A model generated the notes under the pieces. It was not told the DNA's origin, did not search any database, and saw only the letters and a program-made list of their open reading frames with translations. This document shows, one piece after another, positions 26,168 through 35,064 of a DNA stretch of 64,000 nt. Numbering within the stretch: the first letter of the stretch is position 1; every line of letters starts with the position of its first letter. The stretch lies in contig NZ_JHYY01000014.1 in assembly GCF_000621205.1 (NCBI RefSeq), positions 124,001 through 188,000 on the forward strand. The letters run 5' to 3'. Both the position numbers and the translations under genes were made by a program. Source of the stretch: Halotalea alkalilenta DSM 17697 (GTDB lineage: Bacteria > Pseudomonadota > Gammaproteobacteria > Pseudomonadales > Halomonadaceae).

Positions 26168-26205
26168 ATCTTAGCCGGTCGGAAATGTAGTAACAATCCT
26201 ACATT
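26168..26205 (-). promoter_or_regulatory. sigma70-type promoter overlapped by an inverted repeat
   Basis: On the minus strand TTGTTA (26196-26191) and TAAGAT (26173-26168) are separated by exactly 17 bp. A perfect inverted repeat AATGTAG (26184-26190) and CTACATT (26199-26205) with an 8-bp centre covers the -35 box, so a bound repressor would block it. The half TGTAGTAA resembles the HexR half-site of other gammaproteobacteria as I remember it, but the spacing differs. Confidence 0.55.
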
Positions 26206-26345
26206 AGCAGTAATCCATCGACCTGCGACAATTCACCGCAGCCTGCAATGTCGACGCCCTAAACCAGCGTCAGAAACAGGGAAGCGGAGCTCCCGCAGCC
26301 GCCTCCCTCCTGGCCGGTCGATCGCATGCACGCCGACCAACCCGT

Positions 26346-27020
26346 TCAGGGCGCCCAGTAAAGCGACAGCGGCGCATCCATGAAGGCGCGGATCGGCGCC
26401 TCGAACACATCGTCCCCCGCGAGCGCCTTGGCGAACACCGCGCGCTTCTCCGCACCGGTGAGGTGGACGAAGTGCCGCTTCGCCTGTGCCAGGCGGTGAC
26501 GACTGAAGCTGATCCGCGGCTGCGGCACGCTCGGCGCATGCACCGCGAGCAGCGCGGCCTCGGTGGTCAGCCCATCCTTCAGCTGAGGGCTATCGGGAAA
26601 CAGCGACGCGGTGTGGCCGTCACCGCCCATGCCGAGGATCACCACGCTCGCCGGCCAGCTGAGCCCCGCTGCGCTCTTCTCGAGCTCGGCCACCCCTTCC
26701 TCAGGGGTGGCATCGGCGGTGGTCAGCGGCACGAAACGCGCCTGCGCTGCACGCTCACGCAGCAGGTGGCGCTTGACCAGCCGGGTATTGCTATCGTCGC
26801 TCGATTCATCGACCCAGCGCTCGTCGGCCAGCGTCACGTCGACCCGGTCCCAGTCGAGCTCGCTCGTCGACAGCGCCTCGAAGAACGCAAGCGGCGTCGA
26901 GCCACCCGAGACGATCAAGAGCACTCGGTCCTGCTCGGCGAGATCCGCGCGGAGAGCCGCGGCGACCGCTTCAGCGAGACTTTCCGCTAGCCGCTGTCGC
27001 GCATTGACGGAGTCACTCAT
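26346..27020 (-). CDS. pgl: 6-phosphogluconolactonase
   Basis: A 224-residue DevB/Pgl-type lactonase of the NagB/RpiA-like fold. VSGGSTPLAFFEAL near the N-terminus, VDVTLADERWV and LGMGGDGHTASLFP are the family motifs. It hydrolyses 6-phosphogluconolactone from Zwf. It starts one base after the zwf stop codon, with GAGGAG within the zwf end as ribosome site, so the two are one operon. Downstream on the same strand lies the candidate sRNA. Confidence 0.95.
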   Translation of the reverse strand: MSDSVNARQRLAESLAEAVAAALRADLAEQDRVLLIVSGGSTPLAFFEALSTSELDWDRVDVTLADERWVDESSDDSNTRLVKRHLLRERAAQARFVPLTTADATPEEGVAELEKSAAGLSWPASVVILGMGGDGHTASLFPDSPQLKDGLTTEAALLAVHAPSVPQPRISFSRHRLAQAKRHFVHLTGAEKRAVFAKALAGDDVFEAPIRAFMDAPLSLYWAP

Positions 27021-27021
27021 C

Positions 27022-28497
27022 TCAATACTCCTCGAACCAGGAACGACCGTCGCGGGTGATCATCGCGATCGACGACACCGGCCCCCAGGAGCCCGCCGGA
27101 TAGCGCTTCGGCGGCAGCCCGCGGGATTCCCAGCCGGCGATCAGCTTGTCGACCCAGCGCCAGGAGTACTCCACCTCGTCGCGGCGTACGAACAGATATT
27201 GACGCCCCTTCATCACTTCGAGGATCAGACGTTCGTAGGCATCAGGGATACGCGCCTTGGGAAACGCCTTGTGGAAGTCGAGATGCAGCGGGCCAGGGCG
27301 CAGCCGCATGCCTTTGTCGAGGCCGGAGTCCTTGGTCAGCACCTGGAGGTTGATGCCCTCGTCGGGCTGCAGGCGGATGATCAGCTTGTTCGAGGCCAGA
27401 CCGCGCTGGTCCGGGTCGAAGATGTAGTGCGGCTGCTGGCGGAAGTGGATGACGATCTGCGAAAGCTTCTCGGGCATCCGCTTGCCGGTGCGCAGGTAGA
27501 ACGGCACGCCGGCCCAGCGCCAGTTGGAGACCTCGGTCTTGAACGCAACGAAAGTCTCGGTGCGCGAATCGACGTTGGCGCCCTCCTCCTCGAGATAGCC
27601 GGGTACCGGCTTGCCCCCGGAAGTACCGGAAATGTACTGCCCACGCACCACGTCGGTGGCCAAGCGCTCGCCTTCGATCGGACGCAGTGCCTTGAGCACC
27701 TTGACCTTCTCGTCGCGGATGCTGTCAGCGTCGAGGTTCGAAGGCGGCTCCATGGCGATCATGCAGAGCAGCTGCATCAGGTGGTTCTGGACCATGTCGC
27801 GCAGCTGGCCGGCCTGATCGAAGTAGCCCCAGCGGCCCTCGATGCCGACGGTCTCGGCAACGGTGATCTCGACGTGGGAGATCTGGCTCTGGTTCCACTG
27901 ATTGCCGAACAACGGGTTGGCGAAGCGCAGGGCGAGGAGGTTCTGCACCGTCTCCTTGCCGAGGTAGTGGTCGATACGATAGATCTGGCGCTCGTCGAAC
28001 ACGCTGCCGATCGCGTCGTTGATCTCGATCGAACTCTCGAGGTCGTAACCGATCGGCTTCTCGACCACCACCCGGCTCTCCTCGTCGAGGCAGCCGCCCT
28101 GCTCGAGGTTCTTGCAGATCACCCCGAACAGGCTGGCCGGCACCGACAGATAGACGGTCAGCGGCGTGCGGCGCCCCGCCTGCCACTCAGCGATGTCGCG
28201 ATAGCCTTCGACGCTGGCGAAGTCGAGCTTGAGGTAATGGAGACGGCCGATGAAGCGGTCGACCTTGTCGTCTTCGCGCTCCTTGGCATCGACGCTCTTG
28301 TCGAGCGCTTCTCTTACCCGCTCGCGAAAGGCTTCGGCATCGATGTCCTGGCGAGCGAGGCCGAGGATTCTGGTATCGGAGGCAAGCAGTCCCCCGCGGT
28401 CGAGATGATAGAGCGCGGCGTAGAGCTTGCGCAGCGCCAGATCACCGAGCGCGCCAAACAGCGCGAGATCGACGGCCGGTGTCTGTTCTACAGCCAT
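27022..28497 (-). CDS. zwf: Glucose-6-phosphate 1-dehydrogenase
   Basis: A 491-residue enzyme oxidising glucose-6-P to 6-phosphogluconolactone. The coenzyme motif reads [17 protein letters not shown] (Pseudomonas-like instead of GASGDLT), and the active-site peptide RIDHYLGKE is intact, followed by [11 protein letters not shown] upstream of it as expected. CGAGGAGAG precedes the ATG. It is divergent from hexR, with a HexR-like site 72 bp upstream of its start, and co-transcribed with pgl. The edd/eda genes are not in this window. Confidence 0.97.
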   Translation of the reverse strand: MAVEQTPAVDLALFGALGDLALRKLYAALYHLDRGGLLASDTRILGLARQDIDAEAFRERVREALDKSVDAKEREDDKVDRFIGRLHYLKLDFASVEGYRDIAEWQAGRRTPLTVYLSVPASLFGVICKNLEQGGCLDEESRVVVEKPIGYDLESSIEINDAIGSVFDERQIYRIDHYLGKETVQNLLALRFANPLFGNQWNQSQISHVEITVAETVGIEGRWGYFDQAGQLRDMVQNHLMQLLCMIAMEPPSNLDADSIRDEKVKVLKALRPIEGERLATDVVRGQYISGTSGGKPVPGYLEEEGANVDSRTETFVAFKTEVSNWRWAGVPFYLRTGKRMPEKLSQIVIHFRQQPHYIFDPDQRGLASNKLIIRLQPDEGINLQVLTKDSGLDKGMRLRPGPLHLDFHKAFPKARIPDAYERLILEVMKGRQYLFVRRDEVEYSWRWVDKLIAGWESRGLPPKRYPAGSWGPVSSIAMITRDGRSWFEEY

Positions 28498-28568
28498 TGC
28501 GAGCTCTCCTCGAAGTGGATGATTGGGACGACAACATTAATCATCGGGTCGACTCCTAGCAATAGACC

Positions 28569-28585
28569 TTTAAGTAAACTTACCA
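28569..28585. promoter_or_regulatory. Probable HexR operator between zwf and hexR
   Basis: The 17-mer TTTAAGTAAACTTACCA matches the gammaproteobacterial HexR consensus as I recall it (TTGTAGTAAAATTACAA) at 13 of 17 positions and contains a perfect TAAGT-AA-ACTTA palindrome. It lies in the zwf-hexR divergent region, the usual place for HexR control of zwf and of itself. Confidence 0.55.
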
Positions 28586-28748
28586 CATGAAACAAGGCCT
28601 CCCCATCGCACAGACATCATAGTCATGATCAGCGCCGTGGTCGCGGCTTGCGCCATCGACTGCCCATTTGCCTCGTGCGACCTTATACTGGCCGCCCGAA
28701 CGCGTATGCTGCGTCTCGCATCAATCCTTCAGGCCGGAATACCGACTC

Positions 28749-29612
28749 ATGGTGGCACACGACCTCATCCGCAAGATCCGCGAACGCCTCGAGACCCTGA
28801 ACCGCTCCGAGCGCAAGGTCGCGGAAGTGATCCTCAGTGACCCCTCATCGGCGACTGGCATGAGCATCGCCGCGCTGGCCCAGGCGGCGAGCGTCAGCGA
28901 ACCGACGGTCAACCGTTTCTGCCGCAACTTCGAGACCAAGGGCTATCCAGACTTCAAGATCAAGCTCGCCCAGAGCCTCGCCGGCGGCACGCCCTACGTC
29001 ACCCGCGCGGTAGAAAGCGACGACGACGCCAAGGCGTACACGGGCAAGATCTTCGGCGCCACCATCGCCGCGCTCGACGCCTCGAGCCGGCAGATCGATA
29101 CCCGGCTGATCGAGCGGGTGGTCGACCATCTCTCCCAGGCACGCCAGCTGTTCTTCTTCGGCCTGGGCGCCTCGGCCCCGGTGATCCAGGACGCCCAGCA
29201 CAAGTTCTTCCGTTTCAACCTGCCGGTGGTCTCCTACGAAGACGTGCTGATGCAGCGGATGACCGCCGCGGCGATGTCCACCGGCGACGTGGTGGTGGTG
29301 ATCTCACACACCGGGCGCACCCGCGAACTGGTGGAGATCAGCGCGGTGGCGCGCGAGAACGGCGCGGTGGTGATCGGCATCACCGAGGCCGAGTCGCCGC
29401 TCGCCGAGCAGTGCAGCGAGGTGATCGGGGTCGAGTCCTCGGAAGATACCGAGCTCTACATGCCGATGACCTCGCGCATCGTCCACCTGGCGCTGATCGA
29501 CGTGCTCGCCACCGGCGTCACCCTGCGCCGCGGCAAGGACTTCCTGCCCCACCTGAAGAAGATCAAAGACAGCATCAAGCCGACCAAGTACCCACGCAGC
29601 GAATCGGCCTGA
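28749..29612 (+). CDS. hexR: RpiR-family regulator HexR
   Basis: A 287-residue protein with an N-terminal RpiR helix-turn-helix (residues about 1-77; [20 protein letters not shown]) and a C-terminal SIS sugar-phosphate domain ([37 protein letters not shown]). HexR senses 2-keto-3-deoxy-6-phosphogluconate and controls zwf, edd-eda, gap and glk in many gammaproteobacteria; the gene location next to zwf-pgl supports this identity. The ATG at 28749 fits the conserved [10 protein letters not shown] start. A large hairpin follows the stop. Confidence 0.93.
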   Translation: MVAHDLIRKIRERLETLNRSERKVAEVILSDPSSATGMSIAALAQAASVSEPTVNRFCRNFETKGYPDFKIKLAQSLAGGTPYVTRAVESDDDAKAYTGKIFGATIAALDASSRQIDTRLIERVVDHLSQARQLFFFGLGASAPVIQDAQHKFFRFNLPVVSYEDVLMQRMTAAAMSTGDVVVVISHTGRTRELVEISAVARENGAVVIGITEAESPLAEQCSEVIGVESSEDTELYMPMTSRIVHLALIDVLATGVTLRRGKDFLPHLKKIKDSIKPTKYPRSESA

Positions 29613-29616
29613 GCCC

Positions 29617-29648
29617 CTCTGCGGCGGCGCCCGGGCGCCGCCGCAGAG
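29617..29648 (+). terminator. Perfect 32-bp palindrome after hexR
   Basis: Sixteen-base arms (29617-29632 and 29633-29648, beginning CTCTGCGGCGGCG) meet without a spacer, 4 bp after the hexR stop. A very stable GC hairpin followed by TCATTGG; probably the hexR terminator though the U tract is missing. Confidence 0.6.
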
Positions 29649-29826
29649 TCATTGGCCGGGATGTTGACTCGATTCAGCTGATACTTTGGTCTAGAACTGC
29701 CCGGTTTGGCCGCCGTCCTAATGAATCCTGCTAGTCTTGGTCACAAGCGTCACATAAGGTTGCACGGCGAGCTCGAGGCTCGATGTACCGCAGCCAGCGC
29801 CCAGGATCATTCAGGAGACCTTTCAT

Positions 29827-31266
29827 ATGGTTGCAACTCCGCAAAGCCCCCAATCCAGCTCCTCGGGAGCGGACACACCGCCAGAAGTGCGCAACACAGA
29901 CATCGTCCCGATGGTCTGGCTGAGCTGTGCGCTCGCCGCCATCGCCGGCCTGCTGTTCGGGATGGACATCGGGGTGATCTCCGGCGCGCTGCCGTTCATC
30001 ACCGACGAGTTCGACATTTCTACCGCGATGGAGGGCTGGATCGTCGGCTCGATGATGTTCGGCGCGGCGATCGGCGCCTGCGGCGCGGGCTGGGTATCGA
30101 AATCGCTCGGCCGCAAGAAGGCGCTGCTGCTCGCGGCACTGCTCTTCTTCGCCGGCGCCTTGATCGCAGTGCTGGCTTGGAACCCGAGCGTCCTGATCAT
30201 CGCCCGTATCTTCCTCGGCCTCGCGGTCGGCGTCGCCTCGTTCACCGCGCCGCTGTATCTCTCCGAGGTCGCGCCCGAACGCATCCGCGGCACCACCATT
30301 TCGTTCTACCAGCTGATGGTCACGGTGGGGATTCTCGCCGCTTTCGTCTCCAACCTGGCGTTCAGCTACATCGAGAGCTGGCGCTGGATGTTCGGCGTGC
30401 TGATGATCCCTGCGGGAATGCTCTTCGTCGGCGTGATGATGGTGCCCAACAGCCCGCGCTGGCTGGCCTCGCAGGATCGCTTCGGTGAAGCGCGCGAGGT
30501 GCTGACCAAGCTGCGCTCGAGCAAGGTCGAAGTCGACTACGAGATGAAGGAGATCGAGCAGAGCATCGAAGAGGAAGACAAGAACCAGGGCTGGGCGCTG
30601 TTTTTCAGCAATCCCAACTTCCGCCGCTCGGTGATGCTCGGGATCGGCCTGCAGATCGTCCAGCAGTTCACCGGGATGAACGTGATGATGTACTTCGCGC
30701 CCCGGATCTTCGAAATGTCGGGCTTCCAGGGCACCGAGGCCCAGCTGTGGAGCACCGTGGTGGTCGGGCTGGTCAACGTACTGGCGACCTTCATCGCGAT
30801 CGGCTTCGTCGACCGACTCGGGCGCAAGCCGATACTCTACATCGGCTTCACGGTAATGGCGGCCGGCATGGCGGTGCTCAGCGGGATCCTCGCGATCGGC
30901 CCGACCACCACCTTCCTGCAGTACACCGCGATGACCGCGCTGCTGGTGTTCGTCACCGGCTTCGCGATGTCCGCAGGCCCGCTGATCTGGACGCTCTGCG
31001 CCGAAATCCAACCGCTGCGCGGCCGCGACTTCGGGATCGGCTGTTCGACGGTGGCGAACTGGGTCGCCAACATGATGATCGGTACCTTCTTCCTGACCAT
31101 GCTCGACGCCCTCGGCGGCCCGGTGACCTTCGCCCTGCTGGCGATCGTCAACCTCGCATTCATCGTCTTCACCCTGCTGCTGGTGCCGGAGACCAAGGGC
31201 ATCTCGCTCGAACGCATCGAACGCAACCTGATGCGCGGCAAGAAGCTGCGCGACATCGGCAACTGA
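29827..31266 (+). CDS. MFS sugar:proton symporter (GalP/XylE-like)
   Basis: A 479-residue, 12-helix member of the sugar porter family. Signature loops are visible: GWVSKSLGRKKAL after helix 2, PLYLSEVAPERIRG, QQFTGMNVMMYFAPRIF (sugar-binding QQxxG), DRLGRKPIL, and PETKGISLERIE at the end. It probably imports glucose or a related hexose for glk. The position right after hexR in the glucose locus supports that, but galactose, xylose or arabinose cannot be excluded. Confidence 0.9.
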   Translation: MVATPQSPQSSSSGADTPPEVRNTDIVPMVWLSCALAAIAGLLFGMDIGVISGALPFITDEFDISTAMEGWIVGSMMFGAAIGACGAGWVSKSLGRKKALLLAALLFFAGALIAVLAWNPSVLIIARIFLGLAVGVASFTAPLYLSEVAPERIRGTTISFYQLMVTVGILAAFVSNLAFSYIESWRWMFGVLMIPAGMLFVGVMMVPNSPRWLASQDRFGEAREVLTKLRSSKVEVDYEMKEIEQSIEEEDKNQGWALFFSNPNFRRSVMLGIGLQIVQQFTGMNVMMYFAPRIFEMSGFQGTEAQLWSTVVVGLVNVLATFIAIGFVDRLGRKPILYIGFTVMAAGMAVLSGILAIGPTTTFLQYTAMTALLVFVTGFAMSAGPLIWTLCAEIQPLRGRDFGIGCSTVANWVANMMIGTFFLTMLDALGGPVTFALLAIVNLAFIVFTLLLVPETKGISLERIERNLMRGKKLRDIGN

Positions 31267-31282
31267 CGTTCACTCGCTGACC

Positions 31283-31304
31283 AAGCGCCGCGCGAGCGGC
31301 GCTT
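31283..31304 (+). terminator. Terminator of the sugar symporter gene
   Basis: Nine-base arms AAGCGCCGC (31283-31291) and GCGGCGCTT (31296-31304) with a GCGA tetraloop, 16 bp after the symporter stop. It separates the glucose locus from the APE cluster. Confidence 0.65.
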
Positions 31305-31335
31305 GCGCTGGCTCGCTGGCCGGGTGAGGAGTGCG

Positions 31336-31371
31336 TACAATGCAAGCGGCCGCCCGCTATCGGACGGCCGC
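31336..31371 (+). promoter_or_regulatory. Possible promoter and 5' stem-loop of the APE operon
   Basis: TACAAT at 31336-31341 is a good -10 candidate, though no clear -35 was seen. Directly after it, arms GCGGCCG (31346-31352) and CGGCCGC (31365-31371) would form a 5' hairpin in the mRNA. The next gene starts at 31398. This is the only intergenic space of size before the 19-gene collinear cluster. Confidence 0.35.
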
Positions 31372-31397
31372 GACGTCTCTTTCGAAAACCGGTGACC

Positions 31398-32135
31398 ATG
31401 AACGACCCGCGCGTCTGCCTTCTGATCGTGCTGCGTGACCAGCACGAGCTGCTTCCCGAGCTGCTCGCCCATCTTCGCCCGCTCAATCTTCCGGTGCTGG
31501 CGATCGACGACGGCAGCCGGCTCGACAGCGCCGCCCGGCTCGATCACCTCGCCGCCCAGACCGGTATGGAACTGATCAGGCTGGTGCGCCGCAGCGGCAA
31601 GGGCATCGCCGTGCGGGCCGCGCTCGACGAGGCCCAGCGCCTCGGCTACACCCATGCGCTCCAGCACGACATCGGGGACGCCTACGAGCTCGCCGCGCTG
31701 GAGGCGCTGATCGCGCGCAGCCGCCGCCATCCCACCACCTTGTTCTTCGGTGTCCCGCTCGACCGGCAAGGAATGGCCCCGGCGCCGCAGCTCGGCGCGC
31801 TGCTCGCCGGGATGAACGCCTTTTCCCGTCGGGTCCGTGAGGCCCGGCCGGGCGTGCGCCTCTATCCGATCTCATCTTTCAACCAGATGCTCGCCCGCTT
31901 CCCTTGCGGCAGCGGCGCCGAATTCGATGTCGAATCACTGATCCATTGGCGCTGGCGCGATGCCCCTTGCGAGCCGCATCCACTGCCGCTGCTCGCCCGC
32001 AGGGAAGGCAGGGGGATCACCATCGCCCAGGCCTGGGCTTCGCTACTGATGCATCTGCGCACCACCTTTGGCATGCTGTTGCGCTCCCCCTGGCTGCTGC
32101 GACGCCTGCGCCGCGACCGCGAGCCCCAGCCCTAG
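31398..32135 (+). CDS. Degenerate family 2 glycosyltransferase-like protein, APE cluster
   Basis: A 245-residue protein paralogous to the glycosyltransferase at 39869. Both share a VLAIDDGSR/ILLVDDGSD start, RSGKGIAVRAALDEAQRLGYTHALQ, GVRLYPISSFNQML, and an MHLRTTFGMLLRSPWLLRR tail. The metal-binding DADG motif of the paralog (LQMDADGQQH) is replaced by LQHDIGDAYE, and the GCGS..FDVES region keeps only part of the acceptor site. It may be an inactive or altered-function partner. First gene of the cluster; the ATG at 31398 is chosen over a GTG six bases upstream. Its real role is unknown. Confidence 0.75.
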   Translation: MNDPRVCLLIVLRDQHELLPELLAHLRPLNLPVLAIDDGSRLDSAARLDHLAAQTGMELIRLVRRSGKGIAVRAALDEAQRLGYTHALQHDIGDAYELAALEALIARSRRHPTTLFFGVPLDRQGMAPAPQLGALLAGMNAFSRRVREARPGVRLYPISSFNQMLARFPCGSGAEFDVESLIHWRWRDAPCEPHPLPLLARREGRGITIAQAWASLLMHLRTTFGMLLRSPWLLRRLRRDREPQP

Positions 32136-32196
32136 CGGATGGCTTTGCCGCCTGACGCTTTCGCGCTGCGCGCCCATCATTGAGGAGCTCCCGCCG

Positions 32197-32745
32197 TTGA
32201 TCCTTCGCCTGCTGTTCGCCGTGCTGCTGGCCCTGCCGGCCTTCAACGCCCTGGCCAACGCCTCCGTGGATACCGCGACGCTGGCGCAAGCGCTTGCCGA
32301 TGACGAACCCAACAGCGGCCGCTTCATCCAGCGGCGCTACCTCGCCGACCTGGACACCACCCTCGAGAGCGAAGGCCGCTACGAGTATCAGCGCGGCGAG
32401 CGGATGACCTGGCGCCTCGAGCGCCCGGTGGTCGAGACGCTGAGCATCTCAAGCGAAGGGGTGGAGCGCGACGGCCGCCCGCTCGAGGGGCTTCCCGCCG
32501 AGGTCTCCCGGCTGATCCTTAGCCTTCTCGATGGCGACTTCGCCGCTCTCGAATCCCGCTTCACCATCACCCTCGAAGGCACCACGCAGTCGTGGCGCGC
32601 AACGCTGATCCCGCGCGACGAGCAGCTGCGCCAGCATCTGGAGCATGCCGAGCTCCAAGGCGGCGCTCGGATCACCAAGCTCGGGCTGTGGCTCGGCCAG
32701 GGTGATCGCCAGACCATCGAGCTGACCCCCGACGCTTACGAATGA
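32197..32745 (+). CDS. LolA-like outer membrane lipoprotein carrier, APE cluster
   Basis: A 182-residue protein with a signal peptide (LRLLFAVLLALPAFNALANA) and a LolA-like beta domain (SGRFIQRRYLADLDTTLESEGRYEY). LolA folds shuttle lipids across the periplasm. In aryl polyene clusters such a protein accompanies an MMPL exporter and likely carries the pigment lipid to the outer membrane. The start is a TTG at 32197 with GAGGAG nine bases upstream; longer in-frame starts overlap the previous gene and spoil the signal peptide. It overlaps the MMPL gene by 4 bp (ATGA). Confidence 0.8.
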   Translation: MILRLLFAVLLALPAFNALANASVDTATLAQALADDEPNSGRFIQRRYLADLDTTLESEGRYEYQRGERMTWRLERPVVETLSISSEGVERDGRPLEGLPAEVSRLILSLLDGDFAALESRFTITLEGTTQSWRATLIPRDEQLRQHLEHAELQGGARITKLGLWLGQGDRQTIELTPDAYE

Positions 32746-35054
32746 GCAGGCGCATGCTGCGCGTCGGCGCCTGGCTCTGGGCACTGCTGCTACTGCTGGC
32801 CTGCGCGCTCGGCGCGGACGCCTTCCTGCGCCAGGGCGCGCGTTTCGACACCGACATCACCGCGCTGCTGCCGCAGAGCGGGGAGAGCGCGCTGGTCCAG
32901 CACGCCGACCGCCAGCTCGGCGAGGCGTTCAACGATCACTTCCTGCTGCTCATCGAGGCGCCGGAGCTTGCCGAGGTAAGCCGTGCGCTGGTCGATACCC
33001 TGGAACGAAGCGACGCCGTATCCAGCGTGCAGTGGCGCCGGGACGACTTCATCCAAGGCGACCCGCTGGCGCTGCTCGGCCCGAGCCGCTACCGGCTGCT
33101 GGACCCTGAGCTTGCGGCTCGGATCGAGACCGGCGATACCGAGGGGCTGCGCGAAGAGGCCCGCGGCCAGCTCTTGATGCCGTTCGGCCTCGATCATCAT
33201 CCGCTGCGCGATCCCTTCGGCCTGCTCGATCGCCATATCGCGCGGATCGCACCACAGGGCGTCGGCAGCGACGACGGGCGTCTCGAGATCACCGATGGCG
33301 AGCGCCGCTTGGGGCTGGTGATCGGCCAGCTGGCAGGCGCTCCCTATGCCCAGTCGACCCAGGACGGCCTCGAATCGGCACTGGCGAGCTTCTCCGCGGC
33401 TCATCCGCAGGCGCGGCTGGTTCGCTCGGGGATGATCTTCCACGCTGCCGCGGGCGCAGCCCAGGCGCGCACCGAGACCGGACTGATCGGCACGATCGAG
33501 CTGGTCTCGCTGATCGCGCTGCTGCTGCTGGTATTCCGCTCGCTGAAGACGCTCGCCACCCTGCTGCTGCCGCTCGCCATGGCGATACTGTTCGCCTTTT
33601 CGCTGACCGCCTGGGGCTTCGGTCGGATCAACCTGATGACCCTGGCGTTCGGCACCAGCCTGATCGGCATCGCGGTCGACTATGCCATCCACCTTCAATG
33701 CCTGCGCGCAGCGCAGGGCAAGCGCTTCGTGCTCGGCGACGTCGCGCCGGGCCTGACCCTCGGCCTGGTCTGCTCGCTGCTCGCCTACGCAGCGCAGGTG
33801 CTGACCCCGCTGCCGGGCCTGCGCCAGATGGCGGTGTTCGTGATGCTCGGGCTCGCCGCCGCCTGGGCGACCACGCTGCTCTGGCTGCCGCTGTTACCCG
33901 CTCCTCCCACCCACGGGGTCGAGCGGGCGGCACGGCTGTGCTGGCGACTCCAGGCCCGGCTGCGCGGGAGACTGCCGCCGCTGCTACTCGCCTGTGCGGC
34001 AGCGCTGCTGGCCCTGCTTGCGCTGCTGTACTCGAGCGCCAACGACAGCCTGCGCCTGCTCAACACCTCGCCGGCCGCGCTGCTCGACGACGAACGGGAA
34101 GCCCAGCGGCTGCTCGAGCGCGATCCCGGTACGCGCTACCTGCTGGTGGAAGCGCCGAACGTCGAGGCGTGGCTCGAACGGGTCGAGTCGATCACGCCAT
34201 CCCTGCAAGCGCTGGTCGACGCGCAGCACCTTGGCGACTTCGACGGTCTCGCCGCGCGCGTGCCGAGCCATGCCCGCCAGGACCGCGACCTGGCGCTGGT
34301 GCGCGCGCTCTATACCGCAGAACTGGGCGCGCTCTATCGCGACACCGGGCTGCCCGAGTCGCTGGTGCCACGCGCGCTGGAGAGCCTCGACGATCCTCCC
34401 TATCTTGAACTCGATGCCTGGCTCGCGAGCCCGTTGGGCACTGCCGATCGACGCCTGTGGCTCGAAAGCCTCGAAGGCGAGGGCCCGAGGGTCGCCGGCA
34501 TGATCCCGCTGGAAGGCGCCTTCGACGCCCAGGCCCGCGCGAGCGTCGAGGCGCTGGCGGCCAGCCAGCCCGGCCTGACCTTCGTCGATCGGGTCGAGGA
34601 GATCAGCGCCGCCCTCGGCCGGCTGCGCGTGGAGATCGGCACCTGGGTGAGCCTGGCCTTCGCCGCGATCCTCGCGCTGATGGCGCTGCGCTATCGCGCC
34701 AGCGCCTGGCGAGTGGTGGCGCCACCGCTCGGCGCGGTACTGCTGGTTCTCGGGATCTATGCGGCGTTCGGCGTCAGCCTCAACCTGTTCCACCTGCTCG
34801 CGCTGCTGCTGGTGCTGGGCCTCGGCATGGATGCGGGCATCTTCACCGCCGAGCACCCGAGCTCCGCCCATGTCTGGCTGGCGGTGACGCTCTCGGCGCT
34901 GGCCAACCTGCTCGCCTTCGGCCTGCTCGCCTTCAGCGCCGTGCCGGTGCTGCATGCGATCGGCCTCACCGCGCTGCTCGGCCTGTTGGGGGTCTGGCTG
35001 CTGGTACCGCTGGTGCAGCGCCGCGATCCACCCCCGCTGGATTTTCGTAGCTAG
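32742..35054 (+). CDS. MMPL/RND family exporter, APE cluster
   Basis: A 770-residue inner-membrane protein with two copies of a large periplasmic loop followed by a membrane block (helices around residues 245-410 and 625-765), plus an N-terminal helix. MMPL proteins export lipids, and APE clusters carry one that is thought to hand the aryl polyene lipid to the LolA-like carrier. The segment FGTSLIGIAVDYAIHL is the first RND-type transport helix; the second repeat has LGLGMDAGIFTAEH. It starts within the LolA-like stop codon. Confidence 0.9.
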   Translation: MSRRMLRVGAWLWALLLLLACALGADAFLRQGARFDTDITALLPQSGESALVQHADRQLGEAFNDHFLLLIEAPELAEVSRALVDTLERSDAVSSVQWRRDDFIQGDPLALLGPSRYRLLDPELAARIETGDTEGLREEARGQLLMPFGLDHHPLRDPFGLLDRHIARIAPQGVGSDDGRLEITDGERRLGLVIGQLAGAPYAQSTQDGLESALASFSAAHPQARLVRSGMIFHAAAGAAQARTETGLIGTIELVSLIALLLLVFRSLKTLATLLLPLAMAILFAFSLTAWGFGRINLMTLAFGTSLIGIAVDYAIHLQCLRAAQGKRFVLGDVAPGLTLGLVCSLLAYAAQVLTPLPGLRQMAVFVMLGLAAAWATTLLWLPLLPAPPTHGVERAARLCWRLQARLRGRLPPLLLACAAALLALLALLYSSANDSLRLLNTSPAALLDDEREAQRLLERDPGTRYLLVEAPNVEAWLERVESITPSLQALVDAQHLGDFDGLAARVPSHARQDRDLALVRALYTAELGALYRDTGLPESLVPRALESLDDPPYLELDAWLASPLGTADRRLWLESLEGEGPRVAGMIPLEGAFDAQARASVEALAASQPGLTFVDRVEEISAALGRLRVEIGTWVSLAFAAILALMALRYRASAWRVVAPPLGAVLLVLGIYAAFGVSLNLFHLLALLLVLGLGMDAGIFTAEHPSSAHVWLAVTLSALANLLAFGLLAFSAVPVLHAIGLTALLGLLGVWLLVPLVQRRDPPPLDFRS

Positions 35055-35064
35055 GAGAACGACG

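Noticed and set aside
26051-26196. Short minus-strand open frame beginning ATGGGTATATCC in the pgl downstream gap
   Set aside because: It has no ribosome site at a proper distance and reads through the terminator stem and U tract; an RNA gene explains the region better.
26611-28590. 659-codon open frame on the plus strand opposite pgl and zwf
   Set aside because: Shadow of two clearly identified genes; codon pattern mirrors the opposite strand and no motif is visible.
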